Assembly (NCBI GenBank): GCA_031772625.1 | Contig: CM062819.1 | Location: 820,981,503-821,045,502 of the forward strand | Length of the DNA stretch: 64,000 nt | DNA from: Pinus tabuliformis | Lineage: Eukaryota > Streptophyta > Pinopsida > Pinales > Pinaceae | Direction: 5' to 3' | Shown: in pieces, positions 1 through 10,206 of the stretch | Numbering within the stretch: position 1 is the first letter of the stretch | How the letters are laid out: the number at the start of each line of letters is the position of its first letter | Made by a program: the position numbers and the translations under genes | The notes under the pieces: generated by a model | The model's database searches: none | Told to the model about the DNA's origin: nothing | What the model saw: only the letters and a program-made list of their open reading frames with translations

Positions 1-867
1 ATGGACGCTTTTCTTTCTAGAAATTGTCCACCAACTGGTCATGGAATTAAGACACTCCACCCAACCATAGGCTCTCTACTGGACTTTATCTCTCTGCAAC
101 AAGGGCCTCCCTTGAGCTGAGCATATGGGTCCACTAGGATGAACTACCTATGGCTAACTCTATCTTTTCACACAACCCAATTCCCAGGTTGAACACAATC
201 AATTTTCACTATACAACAATCTCAACCCAGATCCCTCTTTCCCCATCAGCCTATGTAACCCAAGAAATGGGATCCCCTTCTCTGCTAAATAGTCCCTAAG
301 GCTATCCGACTTCCTTGTAGACTCCAACACATGCTATCCAGGAAGTCAAATTAATGAAATTCTAAGGATTATAATTCATATTACAATTCCTCAAGGATTA
401 CAATTACCATAACATACAATCCCAATTCCATTATTATTCATGATTGCAGCGCATAAATCAATTGCAGTCATCACCTGGCAACCATGCTCAAATTCCTCAG
501 ATTTATCAACAAAATGGCACAAGGCACAACGTAAATTTGCATGGCATGAAGTAGTCATGTATCCCTATGGAGAACCCACATACCCCCTTTCAAGCAATTA
601 ATCCCAAGGATTGACCAAGGTTAAGGACTTTGGATCATCCATATAATAATAGTATTCTTCATTTACCCACCTTGAGCCACCTAAGCCCCCTTTCATTCCC
701 CTCTTCTTGAGACCTAGCCTCCCATTCTTTATTTTTCCTCTTATATAGCCTATGATGTATTTAATTATAGTTCAGTGTACAATTTACATAATACAATTGC
801 CCGGTTTTTAAACATCCATAATATAAATACATAATGTTAAATTAGGGGTCAAAATTAGGGTATTACA
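1..867 (-). mobile_element. Partial 3' LTR of gypsy-like element J
   Basis: Read on the minus strand, the sequence starts with TGTAATACCCTAATTTTGAC at 867, a typical plant LTR start, and continues to the left window edge. It is preceded by a purine-rich tract (AAGGGAAGGGCAT) of the kind that primes plus-strand synthesis. The far LTR end lies outside the window, so length and target duplication cannot be given. This is the outermost visible level of the nest; element H is inserted in its internal DNA. Confidence 0.6.
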
Positions 868-1705
868 ATGCCCTTCCCTTAGATTTTACTCTGTCCTTGG
901 TGCACATCATCATTATATACAGTAAAAAGAAGTTTTACATCCAAAATTTTCAAAATAAATGTAGATATGACTTCCGCATAGAGTCATCCAACTCCCACCT
1001 TACTTCTTCATTCTTCAGCTACATCTGCAATGTCATCCTCTACTTTGTAAATTTGCATTGTCATTGGCTATCTTGTATACAATGCATCTGCATTGTCTTT
1101 TCATTCCCCCAAGTAACCTCACAAGACTCAACATATCAGTGTGTACCTATCCTATGTCAATCATCAAGAGAAACATTGTTATAGCTATTTTTATGCAACA
1201 ATTAACCCATTTACAGGAATCTTTGCTTTCACAATCTAATCATGTATATTCATAACACAAAGTAAGTAAGTAATCCTAACCCAATACTTACCTGTAGGTA
1301 TATTCTTTGCTTTACAAAGTTTCCATAGGCAAGAGCTCAACACATTCTCCTTCTGGACACATCCTCCCTGATTTCAACCATCATGTAACATGAATCTCTC
1401 ATAATAGATTCATTTAAGTTGTATTTTCTTCCCACACTCACACTTCCAAGCTCAGCCATCCCCTTCTCTGCCAAATCGTCCCTCAACTAATCCATCTAGC
1501 CAAGGTTTTCACATGCAAGAAGAGCATCAACTTACTACTAGGTATCCACTAGCAACCTATAATTAATTAATAACTACTTCCAATCACAGAGTTCCAGTGT
1601 CATCACAATGGCCTTCTTCCCGAGCTTTCCATCTTTCAGCAATCATCTGTTTCCCTAACTCTATTCTCCTAAAAGAGTTCATGTAGTCCACCCAAATATG
1701 ACTAT
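868..1705 (-). other. Internal DNA of element J, no recognisable gene
   Basis: This stretch lies between the polypurine tract of J and the insertion point of H. It is AT-rich with only short ORFs (for example 897-1184 plus) that match no domain I recognise. It is best read as untranslated 3' internal sequence of J. Confidence 0.4.
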
Positions 1706-2664
1706 TGTAATATCCCAAACAGGATATTTGGCTAATTTTGCAGAAATCTAACTCACCCATAATTTTTCCATAAAATTACCATTCATTCAACAGGAAATTG
1801 CCATGTAAAATATAATTGTTAAAATACGGCAATATAACAAGGTGCACAGGAACAATCTTAGATAAACTGGGGTTACATGCATATAAAACCAAAATAGCTG
1901 AGATGAAAAGCTGGCCTCCAAGATAATCTACTGCATAGCACCAACCCTCCAAACTGACATGAACTGCACGACTAAGCTCTCCTATGAATTCTAGATGAAT
2001 TCACCAAGGGAAAGTGGGTACTCACCCAACCTCACTGAATCACCTGAGGGTTTCCGTCCTGGGGCTACAAATGAAGTAGAGAATCAGGTTTTCAAACCTC
2101 TCATACAAGAAGAAGATCAAATCCAAGATGTCCCCTAATGGCCTCCTTCTCCTCTTTTATAAATCAGATGAACCCCTCTAGAACCTCCTATTTTATTATT
2201 ATTTAATCATTGAGCACTTTTCCCTCTTTTACTTCAATTAAAATTTTCTTTTTAATGTGGGAAAAGGGTAAATTGGCCATCATGCCTCCTCAGTCACTGA
2301 AAATCACTTCTAACCATCCCATCATGTAGATCCTCTCATTCTGTTTCCAACGAGCTATTACACTAAGGTGTTCTACCAAATATTCCTCCCGAAATGCCAC
2401 CTTAAGCATAATTAATTGAGTCAGGCCCATTTATAATTCTATTTTTTGAAAGTTGTCGGAATGCAACGGAACAAAACGAAAATTGTGTGGATGATGGAAT
2501 ATACCAAGTGAATGCCATCGGACCTCATAAAAGCTCCTCAAAACCCCTCCAAAAGCCCTTGGGCCCACTAAGGACACCAACTTACACCTGTGACTTGTTT
2601 GCCCCCAACTCTAAAAGTCCATCCTAACCATGCCATAGGGAACACCAGAAAAAGGAACATCACA
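1706..2664 (-). repeat. 3' LTR of H
   Basis: It matches 12774-13750 with scattered substitutions and small indels. In minus orientation it runs TGTGATGTTCC... to ...GGGATATTACA. It contains no ORF of note. Confidence 0.85.
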
Positions 2665-2700
2665 AATCCTCCCGCCCCAAGATTGCTTGCCCTCAAGCAA
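2665..2700 (-). promoter_or_regulatory. Polypurine tract of H
   Basis: On the minus strand the sequence next to the 3' LTR reads CTTGGGGCGGGAGGATT, preceded by a GCTTGAGGGCAAGC palindrome. Position and composition fit the plus-strand primer of gypsy elements. Confidence 0.7.
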
Positions 2701-3470
2701 TCCAAACCTATGGACCAGTCTAGTGGCCCAATGTAACTGAGGCCCAATGTCTGGATCCTATACAAACCACTGGGTGATGGTATGCCTTTGTGTAAACCCA
2801 CCATGAATGGACAACTCAATGCCCAGATCCCAAACCAATCTCTGACTAAACCCATCATCAACCAATCCTCCTAGATCCCAATGCTACCAAGAACAAATAT
2901 CAATGATCCATGGCTCCTGTTGTGTTATAACTCCAAGGATGAGTGTTGCTCCATCCACCACGTACCAACTCATCAGCTCTCTCCAATCCAACCCTTGGCA
3001 TAGACCAAGGTAAATCTCACCATGTTGATGTTGTGTTGAAATACTGAGTAGCCAGCGTACATCATGTTGCCAACTGGAGCATGTAGTATCCCTCACATCT
3101 AAGGACTCCTGCAGTACAATGCTCTTGACTAAAAATGATACTCCATCAATAGGGTGCCAACTCATGATCTCTCACCAATCCAATGCATGGACACCTGTGT
3201 AAGCAACAAGTCTACTATGCTGATATGGGTCCCTGCTCAACTCAGGATGCTCTGTCTGGTCAATCAACAAGATATGTCTAAGTAAACCTTCTCCTCTCTC
3301 TATAATAGGCAAAAGTGGGCAAGATGTGCTACAAGCCTGTCTATGTACTCCTAGAGAGCTACAGCCTGGAAATATTGTAGCTTCGTTAGCTGCCACTACA
3401 CCTATTTGCACCTCATCAATGGGTATGCCCAAAGATGGATGCATCACCATCTCCAACAGCTCCTCCCTCC
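2701..3470 (-). other. 3' internal region of H with a duplicated segment
   Basis: Three adjacent minus-strand ORFs (2568-2861, 2884-3165, 3172-3456) cover this stretch without a known domain. Two stretches share the pattern LDW.E.MSW...DG...Q and a CSWQH end (around 3180-3060 and 3000-2880), so the segment looks like an old tandem duplication. I regard it as non-coding 3' element DNA rather than a gene. Confidence 0.4.
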
Positions 3471-3510
3471 TCTGATCGGAAACTCCACGCTCCTGTCATC
3501 TACTAGCCTC

Positions 3511-4048
3511 CTACAAAACTACTCGATCAGCCTCCAACACCTCCTGAGGACAAGTGTTTGGAAACACTGCCACCTTGCTAGTTGTTTGTACATCTGTATG
3601 CTCCTCGTCAATGGTTGACCCCAAAGTTGGTTGCTCATCCTCCTCCATCAAGAGCTCAATAGGAACCTCCAATTGGCTCTCCCCAAAAGGCTCATCATGC
3701 ATAATGTGCACATCATCCTCCTCAGCTAACTCATGCTCCACCATATGCGGCTCATGTTGAATCATCACTGGTGATTCATCATCCTGAATGCCTCCCATAG
3801 GGTCCACTGTCTACTCACCATACACACCGGAATATAAATCTGGCCTGCTATCAACAACTCCACATGACTCATGTTCCTCAGAGGCATCCTCGTATGAACA
3901 CATGGACTCGTCCAAAGAAGGATTCTCACCCTGAAAGTCAAAAGGAATCTCCTTCTACTCTACCTCTATCATCTCCTGAGTGTCACTCAAGCATGAGTGA
4001 TCAGGTCCCCAAGGTCCCTTGCAGATGAAGCAAAGTCACTTTCTCCTC
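3511..4048 (-). pseudogene. Gag remnant with CX2CX7HXC zinc knuckle and acidic tail (H)
   Basis: At about 4036-3992 the minus strand encodes CFICKGPWGPDHSC, which has the CX2CX7HXC spacing typical of Ty3/gypsy Gag nucleocapsid knuckles that bind element RNA. The frame continues into a Glu/Asp-rich stretch (3807-3511) with no known domain, broken by several stops. The knuckle lies just downstream of the PDS5-like fragment, so the capsid part of gag appears to have been replaced or displaced by host gene DNA. The knuckle call is good; coding capacity is lost. Confidence 0.55.
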
Positions 4049-4059
4049 AGCTCATTCTT

Positions 4060-4852
4060 GCTGCATGATCCACCAAAACTGTCTTTTGAATAGCCCAATG
4101 TTCTGCTCAACCAACCTTTCGGTTAGTTCATAAGCAACAGGTAAGATCAGTTGTTCTCTCCTCCCAATGGTCAACAACCTAGTCCACGATCTTCTGCAAA
4201 TGGCATCATGGCCTCCCATACATGAGGACAAAATGGACAGAATGTGTACTATGACTGTGTCAGGATGATGTTTTCTAATGTTGAAGAAGCATTAGAACAT
4301 CTGCAGGATCATGTCATCACACTCCAAATCAATCATGATGTCATAATATCTAACCAGGGCCATGCCTTCTAGAATCTCAAGCTTCTTCCCAAATGTAGGA
4401 CCCTCACTGTTATCCAAATCCTGAAAGGTCTCTACTATCGGTCTGAAGACTCTCTTCAGTATGTCATCATTGTAAGGAGGTATAGGTGCAGTTAGCATCA
4501 TGATACTACTGAGACAGGAGGCAACTGGAAGTGTGACCCCTTCACAAGGGTACTTCAAGAACTTGTTTTGTGTTAGGGCAAGCATAGCCGGTTTTAGGGC
4601 CCAAATAAGTTTCTTCCCCTCTAACAGGTGTACTTTGGAAAGGAGTGCATCCAGTTCATCTAGTTTGAAAAGAGATTTCACTGTGACCCTCATGTATTTG
4701 AAATTTGTCCCAAGTGCAAAGGTCCTAGGTCACATCTCATGTTCATTTTCTAGATGCTCTTGTTGTAGCATACAAAGTATCTCCCTGGAAAAGGTTCTGT
4801 TGATTGTTGTTGCTAGTTTATTAAGGGAGTTTATGAAGTTTTGATCCATGTT
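4060..4852 (-). pseudogene. Captured PDS5-like cohesin-regulator fragment (in H)
   Basis: The minus strand encodes a region closely resembling the N-terminal HEAT-repeat part of plant PDS5, which regulates sister-chromatid cohesin. Recognisable blocks are VASCLSSIMMLTAPIPPYND, VETFQDLDNSEGPTFGKKLE, MIDLECDDMILQMF and LPVAYELTERLVEQNIG. The order matches PDS5 and no introns separate the blocks, which suggests capture through an RNA intermediate. A stop follows QMF (about 4292) and a deletion or frame change lies around 4200, so no intact protein is made. It sits between the H leader and the gag knuckle in the same orientation as H. Assignment is from family motifs known to me, not from a search. 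Confidence 0.75.
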
Positions 4853-4941
4853 TAGCCTAGTTTCTTCCCTTCTATCATTGATCTAAAGGTGTTATTGAAA
4901 CCAACTCAACTCTCTAAACAAACTTCTATAGGTAAGGAAAG

Positions 4942-5208
4942 TGAAGCATCAAAACTGATAGCTTGTTGACTTAAACGTAAAAATACACAAGAGGTATTTT
5001 AATAATAATTTATTAATATATAAAAATGTATAAGTGATGAATGTTACAATGAGGACCCGCATATATATACACCTAAGGAGGTGTCCTTTCGTGAAAAAAG
5101 ACATGCCTTTTCACTTAACTTAATGACTATTTAAAATAATCAATATTTGATTATTTAATATTTACATTTATTTTATTTAATTACTTGTTATGAATTATAT
5201 TCATAACA
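4942..5208 (-). repeat. 3' LTR of C
   Basis: It matches 9930-10206 closely, but lacks about 10 bp of the hairpin region. It ends TTCATAACA on the plus strand, that is TGTTATGAA on the element strand. Confidence 0.9.
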
Positions 5209-5530
5209 TATTTTTTTTATTTTACTTTTTTAATAATTCTAAATTTTATTTTTATTTTTTTTAATAATTCTAATTTTTTTCTAATAATTCTAAATATATA
5301 TATATATATATATATATAACTCTAAATTTTTTTAACATTTTTTTTAAATAATATATATATATATAATTATTATTATTATTATTATTATTTATTTTTTAAA
5401 TAATAATGTAATTAATTAAAATGTATTAATTAATTAAATTATAATTATAATGTATATATGTTATATAATTATATGATATATAAATAACTATAACGTTTAT
5501 ATAACATATATAGATATGAACTAAAAACAA
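5209..5530. repeat. AT-rich simple-sequence block in C
   Basis: There are runs of T, (TA)n at about 5286-5318 and 5352-5364, and (TAT)n around 5366-5390. No coding sequence is seen. It occupies the place where the polypurine tract of C should be; only an A-rich stretch (element strand) borders the LTR. Confidence 0.7.
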
Positions 5531-5588
5531 AACGTACCGACGGCAGATTCACGCTGGCCAACCGAACCAAATGACACGACATGCGGCT

Positions 5589-5903
5589 TTAATGCTGGCG
5601 ACTAAACGACACGGCGTATGGATTTACACGCTGGCTCGAAGATGAAATTGCGGACGAGCAGCAGAATGGTGAATATCGTTGTGTTCGGTGTTGCCACAGC
5701 ACAGGTTTACATGCAGGTATGGCAGGCAGCGGATGGTGTGTATGTGGACAAGTCGAAGTTTCCAAGGATACTCTGCCATTGTTGAAGTTTTCAGAATCGG
5801 TGTACTCATCGTCCAAAGGGTTTTGAAGGATGATTTCGTTCAACAAACTTCCTTTTTGAATCGGTGATCTATTGTCCGCATTCAGTGACCTGTTGTCTGC
5901 CAT
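5589..5903 (-). CDS. Unrecognised ORF in C, downstream of the THO2 piece
   Basis: A 104-codon frame begins MADNRSLNADNRSPIQKG and is unusually GC-rich compared with the AT-rich DNA next to it. It does not match any family I know. Because it follows the THO2 piece inside an element that captured other genes, it may be a further captured exon or 5' UTR, but this is inference. It may also be non-coding. Confidence 0.25.
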   Translation of the reverse strand: MADNRSLNADNRSPIQKGSLLNEIILQNPLDDEYTDSENFNNGRVSLETSTCPHTHHPLPAIPACKPVLWQHRTQRYSPFCCSSAISSSSQRVNPYAVSFSRQH

Positions 5904-5957
5904 TATAATGCAATGGGGTCTGAGAAAATACTTGTAACAGATCTGAAGGCTGTCGCT

Positions 5958-6350
5958 CTAAAACGTGTTGCTAGATTTTCTTTCCTCATAAGACTGATGA
6001 AGATCAAATTTGGCAATAGGTGTCATACTCTCAGATCGCTCAAGCCTAACATCCATATTTGCAACGCTCAATGATTTTGCTAGATGTGACTTTTGGTCTG
6101 GTAGTGACACCACAACATCTAATGGAGAGGAACTTGTCAGTGCATTACACATACTAGAAGACTCAAGTTGTGAGGCAGCAATAGAAGCAGAACCCAAACC
6201 AGCTGTGGAGGTACTAGCAAAATGTTTTGCAGGAGAAGCTGAGGGCTTTATATCAACATAACCCATATTGAACTCCCCCTCTGAAATCCATGCACTCTTT
6301 CGAGCAGCTAGGGCTGCAGCAACACCTGTTGCTAGAACTTTGAGATCCTC
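5958..6350 (-). pseudogene. THO2-like fragment, downstream half (in C)
   Basis: This resumes the THO2 frame interrupted by element D: EDLKVLATGVAAALAARKSA, then SEGEFNMGYVDIKPSASP and a Ser-rich tail containing VRLERSESM. These are features of the plant THO complex subunit 2, a nuclear mRNA-export factor. The tail ends at a stop after SSNTF, so only the region after the conserved core was captured. Removing D and one copy of its duplication rejoins it in frame with 8213 onward (...KANKRED|LKVLATG...). Confidence 0.8.
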
Positions 6351-6657
6351 TGTTAGCAATATTAATATTTAATTTGTTGTAAACTGATAATAAAACATCA
6401 GATAATATTCTGAATGTAATATATATATATATATATTGATAAAAATTGAATGATGATTACAAGGCTGAGGCGATGCTTCTTAAATAGGAGTTGACTGGCC
6501 ATGCCTAATCAAAGAGACATGTCCCTTGGGGACTAATGTCTCTTCATTTAACTAATTATTTGCTAATTAATTGATTATAATTAATAATTTATTTATTTAA
6601 ATAATACTTCAATATTTTAATATTTTATTTAATTGTTATGATTTTAAGTTCATAACA
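6351..6657 (-). repeat. 3' LTR of D
   Basis: The 307-bp LTR runs TGTTATGAACTTAAAATC... to ...TTGCTAACA on the minus strand. It contains GAGACATTAGTCCCC/GGGACATGTCTC, an imperfect hairpin, about 30 bp before a CTATTTAAG TATA-like box. An (AT)n run lies at 6418-6438. Confidence 0.88.
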
Positions 6658-6690
6658 TTGTCTTTCCCTTAAGATGCTTTGTCCTCAAAG
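6658..6690 (-). promoter_or_regulatory. Polypurine tract of D
   Basis: On the element strand it reads TTTGAGGACAAAGC...AAGGGAAAGACAA directly before TGTTATG. The GAGGACAAA...GGAAGACAA arrangement is nearly identical in F and I. Confidence 0.8.
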
Positions 6691-6990
6691 CATAGGTAGA
6701 CCTGGGTGTTGATGCACGAAAGATTCTGATTCCCAACACGAATCTTTCTCTGGTAACCTCTTCCACTTGATGAGGTATTCCTTTATTGTCTTAGATCGTA
6801 AAACCTTTTCTCAGGTAGCGAGTATACCCTCAGGTTCAAGGACTATTCTTCCTTCTTCATCGGTCTCTAGTATTTCTGTTTGTGCTGTTTGATTTTGCCC
6901 TAATACTTTTTTGAGACTTGATATGTGAAAGGCATTATGGATTCAACAATTGTCCGGTAACTTTAACCCATAAGCTACACTACTTGTCTT
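6675..6990 (-). pseudogene. Integrase C-terminal SH3-like part and chromodomain (D)
   Basis: The minus strand reads ...LPDNC.IHNAFHISSLKKVL, the end of the integrase module, then an acidic linker and EKVLRSKTIKEYLIKWKRLP...SCWESESF. The latter is a chromodomain (aromatic and YLIKWK core), which marks the chromovirus branch of Ty3/gypsy and is thought to direct integration to modified chromatin. Stops interrupt it (TGA before EKVL, TAG after GPY). Confidence 0.75.
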
Positions 6991-6999
6991 TTTGATTAT

Positions 7000-8195
7000 C
7001 TAGTATGGTCCATAATATTTAGGTAATAATTTATTATTCCCTTGTTGTTTTAGTGATAGTTGCTTATAAGGTTGGAGTCTAACAAAGACCCAATCTCCCT
7101 CCTCGAACTGTCTTTCAGAACGGTGTTGGTCGGCTTGCTGTTTCATTCTATTACGGGCCATGGTTAGATTTTCTTTTAGTAAGTTGATGATTCTTTGACT
7201 TTCTCCTAAGTGGTCTTTAACAACTGGTACCCTAGAATCAAGGAGTGCAAAGTCTTTCCACCTGGGTGGTTCGTAACCATATAAGGCTTGGAAGGGTGTC
7301 ATCTTAGTTGACGTGTGGTATGCGGTATTATACCACCATTTGGCCAGGGGTAGCCACTGTGTCCATCTGTTTTGTTTATCTGTAACGAAACAACGAAGAT
7401 ATGTTTCCAAGCATTTATTTACGACTTCGGTTTGCCCATCCGTTTGGGGGTGATAGGCCGAACTCATATTAAGGGATATTCCTGCTTGATGGCAAAAATC
7501 CTTCCAAAATTTCCCTTTAAACCTTACAACTCTATTGTTGACTATGACCATAGGAAACCCGTGTAGTTTGTAAATGTTTTTACAAAACACATCAGCGATT
7601 TGTTTGGTTGTGTCATCTTTTTAATAGCCATAAAGTGGGCATATTTAGTGAGCCTGTCGACTACTCCAAATATTTTATCCTTTTTGTCAAAGATGTAGGT
7701 AGTCCTTCAATAAAATCCATTGAAATCTCCTCCCACTTCTGATTTGGAATGCGTAGTGGATGTAGCAATCCTGGAGTTGGAACATTTTCACTCTTGTTTT
7801 TTTGACAAATATCACATTCTGCAACATATTTTTGAATTTCCTTGCTCATACCCTTCCAGTAGAATGACTGTCGGACATTGTAGTAAGTCTTGTAGAATCC
7901 GACATGTCCAGCTGCTGGTGAATTGTGAGACTCCTTTAATGTTTTCAACTTAAATTTGGATGCGGGTGTTGGGTAAATTCTTCCCTTGTACCATAAGATG
8001 TCATTTTTCCACTCAAAGTTGGTATATTGACTGATATTGTTAATCATGGAGTCACAATCCTTATCCTTGGCATATTCGGCTCATATTTCATCCAACCACT
8101 CCAAAACAACTATCATGGCAACACATGTTGTGTGATCGTCATCTTTAAGTGAGAGTGCATCAACTACGACATTCTCCTTTCCCTTCTTGTGTAAT
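7000..8195 (-). pseudogene. RNase H end and integrase of chromovirus D
   Basis: In element order the frame shows the RNase H end (KKGKENVVVDALSLKDDD), then the H2C2 zinc-binding domain (HNSPAAGHVGFYKTYYNV ... CDICQKNKS, about 7945-7790). Next comes the integrase core with first Asp in SMDFIEGLP and the Glu motif YHPQTDGQTEVVNKCLETYL (about 7465-7405). The second catalytic Asp is lost: the usual SDR segment reads VNNRVVRF. A frame change and stops lie between 7660 and 7590. The integrase would join element DNA to the genome; this copy is dead. Confidence 0.88.
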
Positions 8196-8212
8196 ATTTT
8201 AAGTTCATAACA

Positions 8213-9915
8213 TCCTCTCTTTTATTAGCCTTGATTTTGGTAACCTTTTTTGCAAGATTAAACCCTGTTTTCTTCGTCACAGGAAAAACACTTGACATTT
8301 TTGTTAAAATTATCAAGGCATTATGGATGTCCAAGTACTCATTTGATTCTAAACATTGTATAAGTAAACGTGTAATCCGCCCACTCCACTTCCCATGATG
8401 CATAAATTCCAGCAAGGGTGATTCTTCTTGACAAGCCCTGTATGTTGCAAGGTGCTCATCATCCCTGATAGGAGATAGCAGATCAAATGGATTTTCTAAG
8501 AAACGAATTATTTTATGATTATATATCCCTGCCATTAAAAGCTTCTCATCATGTCTTAAGGAGCAAGCAACGCTTACATTTCTCACAAGATCCTTACACT
8601 TTCCCTGCTTGGGCACAGTAACAGTATGAGGTTTAGGAGGGGTAGTACCATCCGTACTAAATATTGTTACTTGGCACAAATCAACAATGTCTTCTTCTGC
8701 ATCTTTCTCTTGGTTATGATATTGTTCATCTTCTTGTTTTTCAAGATGTTCTTCATCCACATCAAGATCAGTTGAAACTTCAGAGGTTTCCACCTCTACA
8801 CTTGGAAATGTGGAAGAATCCCCAATTTCTGAGTATAGCGTACTAGCAGCCCCATCACTTTCAGATACATTAGACACAGATTTGTTTTCAATGTGAAATG
8901 CAACAAGAGAAAATGAATTTGCAGATTCAGATGTGACTATTGAATTGGGCTTAGAATAAAGAAGAATTGCAAAGCTGTCCAGATTCTCAAATATGGTAGT
9001 GGTTGTGGAATCAGGCAGTGGACTACATACCACATCTTCGCTGTCAGTGATTAGCACCACATCAATTGGACCAGATTCAGGCTCTTTCAATTCCACGTTT
9101 TGAATGGAGATAGCCATCGCAAAAATACTCACATCTTCATCATCAACCACTGCATTTACAACCTTAAATTCATTTCCTCCACTTCTTATCTCTTTGTCCG
9201 CTTTATCACCATTATCTGGATCATCATCTTGATCTATATCACCCTCATCCATATTATCTTCATCTGGTTGAAGACTAAGAGAAGTATCAAGTTCAAAATC
9301 ATTTTCAAGAGCTAATCCTTCTAAGAAATTCAGTGCATTATGGTCTTGGTCTGCCTGTGAAACCTTGCTTAGCATATCTTGTTCAAACTTTCCACTATCA
9401 TGCTTAGATTCTGAAGCTAATATGTGAATTCCATTCTGACCTTTGCATTGGCAACTCATTCGATGGATACCAACAACCTCCCTTTCACCTTTATTCCTAT
9501 CAGAAACATGGGCTACAAATATGTCAAAATATCTTTTTTGATCAATCTCGACCCTTGGCACAGTAATAATTGAATTGTCTTTGCCCACCATCCTTGTTTT
9601 CTCGAAGGTATTTACGTTCTCTACATCTTCAAGAGCCTGTTTTTTCTCAAGAACCATCGATGGCAGTTTTTCATTGTCATCATCTTGGTCAAAATCTTCT
9701 CCTGCTTCACCTTGTTCTGTTTCCTCATTGTCACTATCATCTTCCTTATTATTGATTTCCTTTAGACATGTTTTAACTTCTGCACATGATTTTTCTAATC
9801 GCTGAAATACTTCTTGAATTTTATTAAACTACTCAACACAATCAAGTCATGAACGTAATGGCACATTGTGCGGCGAATAACGTTCAAAGACTCGCATGAC
9901 TATATTGTGCGCCAT
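8213..9915 (-). pseudogene. Chimeric frame: leader, acidic region, UBP piece, THO2 piece (in C)
   Basis: One frame begins at ATG 9915, whose codon overlaps the end of the primer site, and runs to the D insertion. The first 80 codons contain two stops (TGA in RS.LD and TAG in VE.FN, readily explained by CGA to TGA and CAG to TAG). After the Met at 9657 it is open for 482 codons. About residues 1-325 are acidic and unrecognised. Residues 329-421 (VTIFSTDG..., VTVPKQGKCKDL, IRDDEHLATYR, PLLEFMHH) resemble a plant UBP-type ubiquitin protease. Residues 423-482 (KWSGRITRLLIQCLESNEY, ALIILTKMSSVFPVTKK) match THO2. The join at MHHGKWSG is seamless and no introns are present, so spliced transcripts were probably captured and fused. 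Confidence 0.8.
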
Positions 9916-9929
9916 GGCTCTGATACCAC
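9916..9929 (-). promoter_or_regulatory. Primer-binding site of C
   Basis: GTGGTATCAGAGCC on the element strand is complementary to the 3' end of plant initiator tRNA-Met. It abuts the 5' LTR and the chimeric ORF start overlaps it. Confidence 0.85.
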
Positions 9930-10206
9930 TAAAGCATCAAAGTTGATAGCTTGTTGACTTAAACGTAAAAATACACGAGGTATTTTAATAATAATTTATT
10001 AATATATAAAAATGTATAAGTGATGAATGTTACAATGAGAACAAGCATATATATACCTAAGCAGGTGTCCTCTCGTGACTGGGCATGTCTTTTTAAAGAC
10101 ATGCCTTTTCACTTAGCTTAATGACTATTTAACATAATCAATATTTGATTATTTAATATTTACATTTATTTTATTTATTTACTTGTTATGAATTATATTC
10201 ATAACA
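9930..10206 (-). repeat. 5' LTR of C
   Basis: It contains a hairpin GGCATGTCTTT/AAAGACATGCC about 25 bp before a TATATATA box on the element strand. The terminal TG of the plus strand is mutated to TA. Confidence 0.9.

Larger units (their letters stand above)
6351..8212 (-). mobile_element. Chromovirus relic D (gypsy with chromodomain), internally deleted
   Basis: A perfect 5-bp duplication TCCTC (6346-6350 and 8213-8217) brackets the relic. The 3' LTR is complete (6351-6657). At the 5' end only the first 17 bp of the LTR survive (8196-8212, TGTTATGAACTTAAAAT on the element strand), joined directly to the end of the RNase H domain. A deletion therefore removed most of the 5' LTR, leader, gag, protease, reverse transcriptase and most of RNase H. 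What remains is integrase plus chromodomain. D lies inside the THO2 fragment of C. Confidence 0.92.
4942..10206 (-). mobile_element. Non-autonomous LTR element C carrying UBP and THO2 fragments
   Basis: LTRs of 267 bp (4942-5208) and 277 bp (9930-10206) are flanked by a perfect 5-bp duplication GAAAG (4937-4941 and 10207-10211). On the minus strand the 5' LTR is followed by GTGGTATCAGAGCC, a primer site for initiator tRNA-Met. With D removed, the internal region is about 2.9 kb and contains one long reading frame built from host gene pieces, with no pol genes. C inserted into H; D later inserted into C. The LTR design (TGTTATGAAT start, hairpin, TATA-like box) is shared with elements D, F, I and P. 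Confidence 0.92.

Noticed and set aside
9916-9929. tRNA-Met gene fragments at GGTATCAGAG sites
   Set aside because: These 12-18-bp matches abut LTR ends and are primer-binding sites, with no tRNA body.
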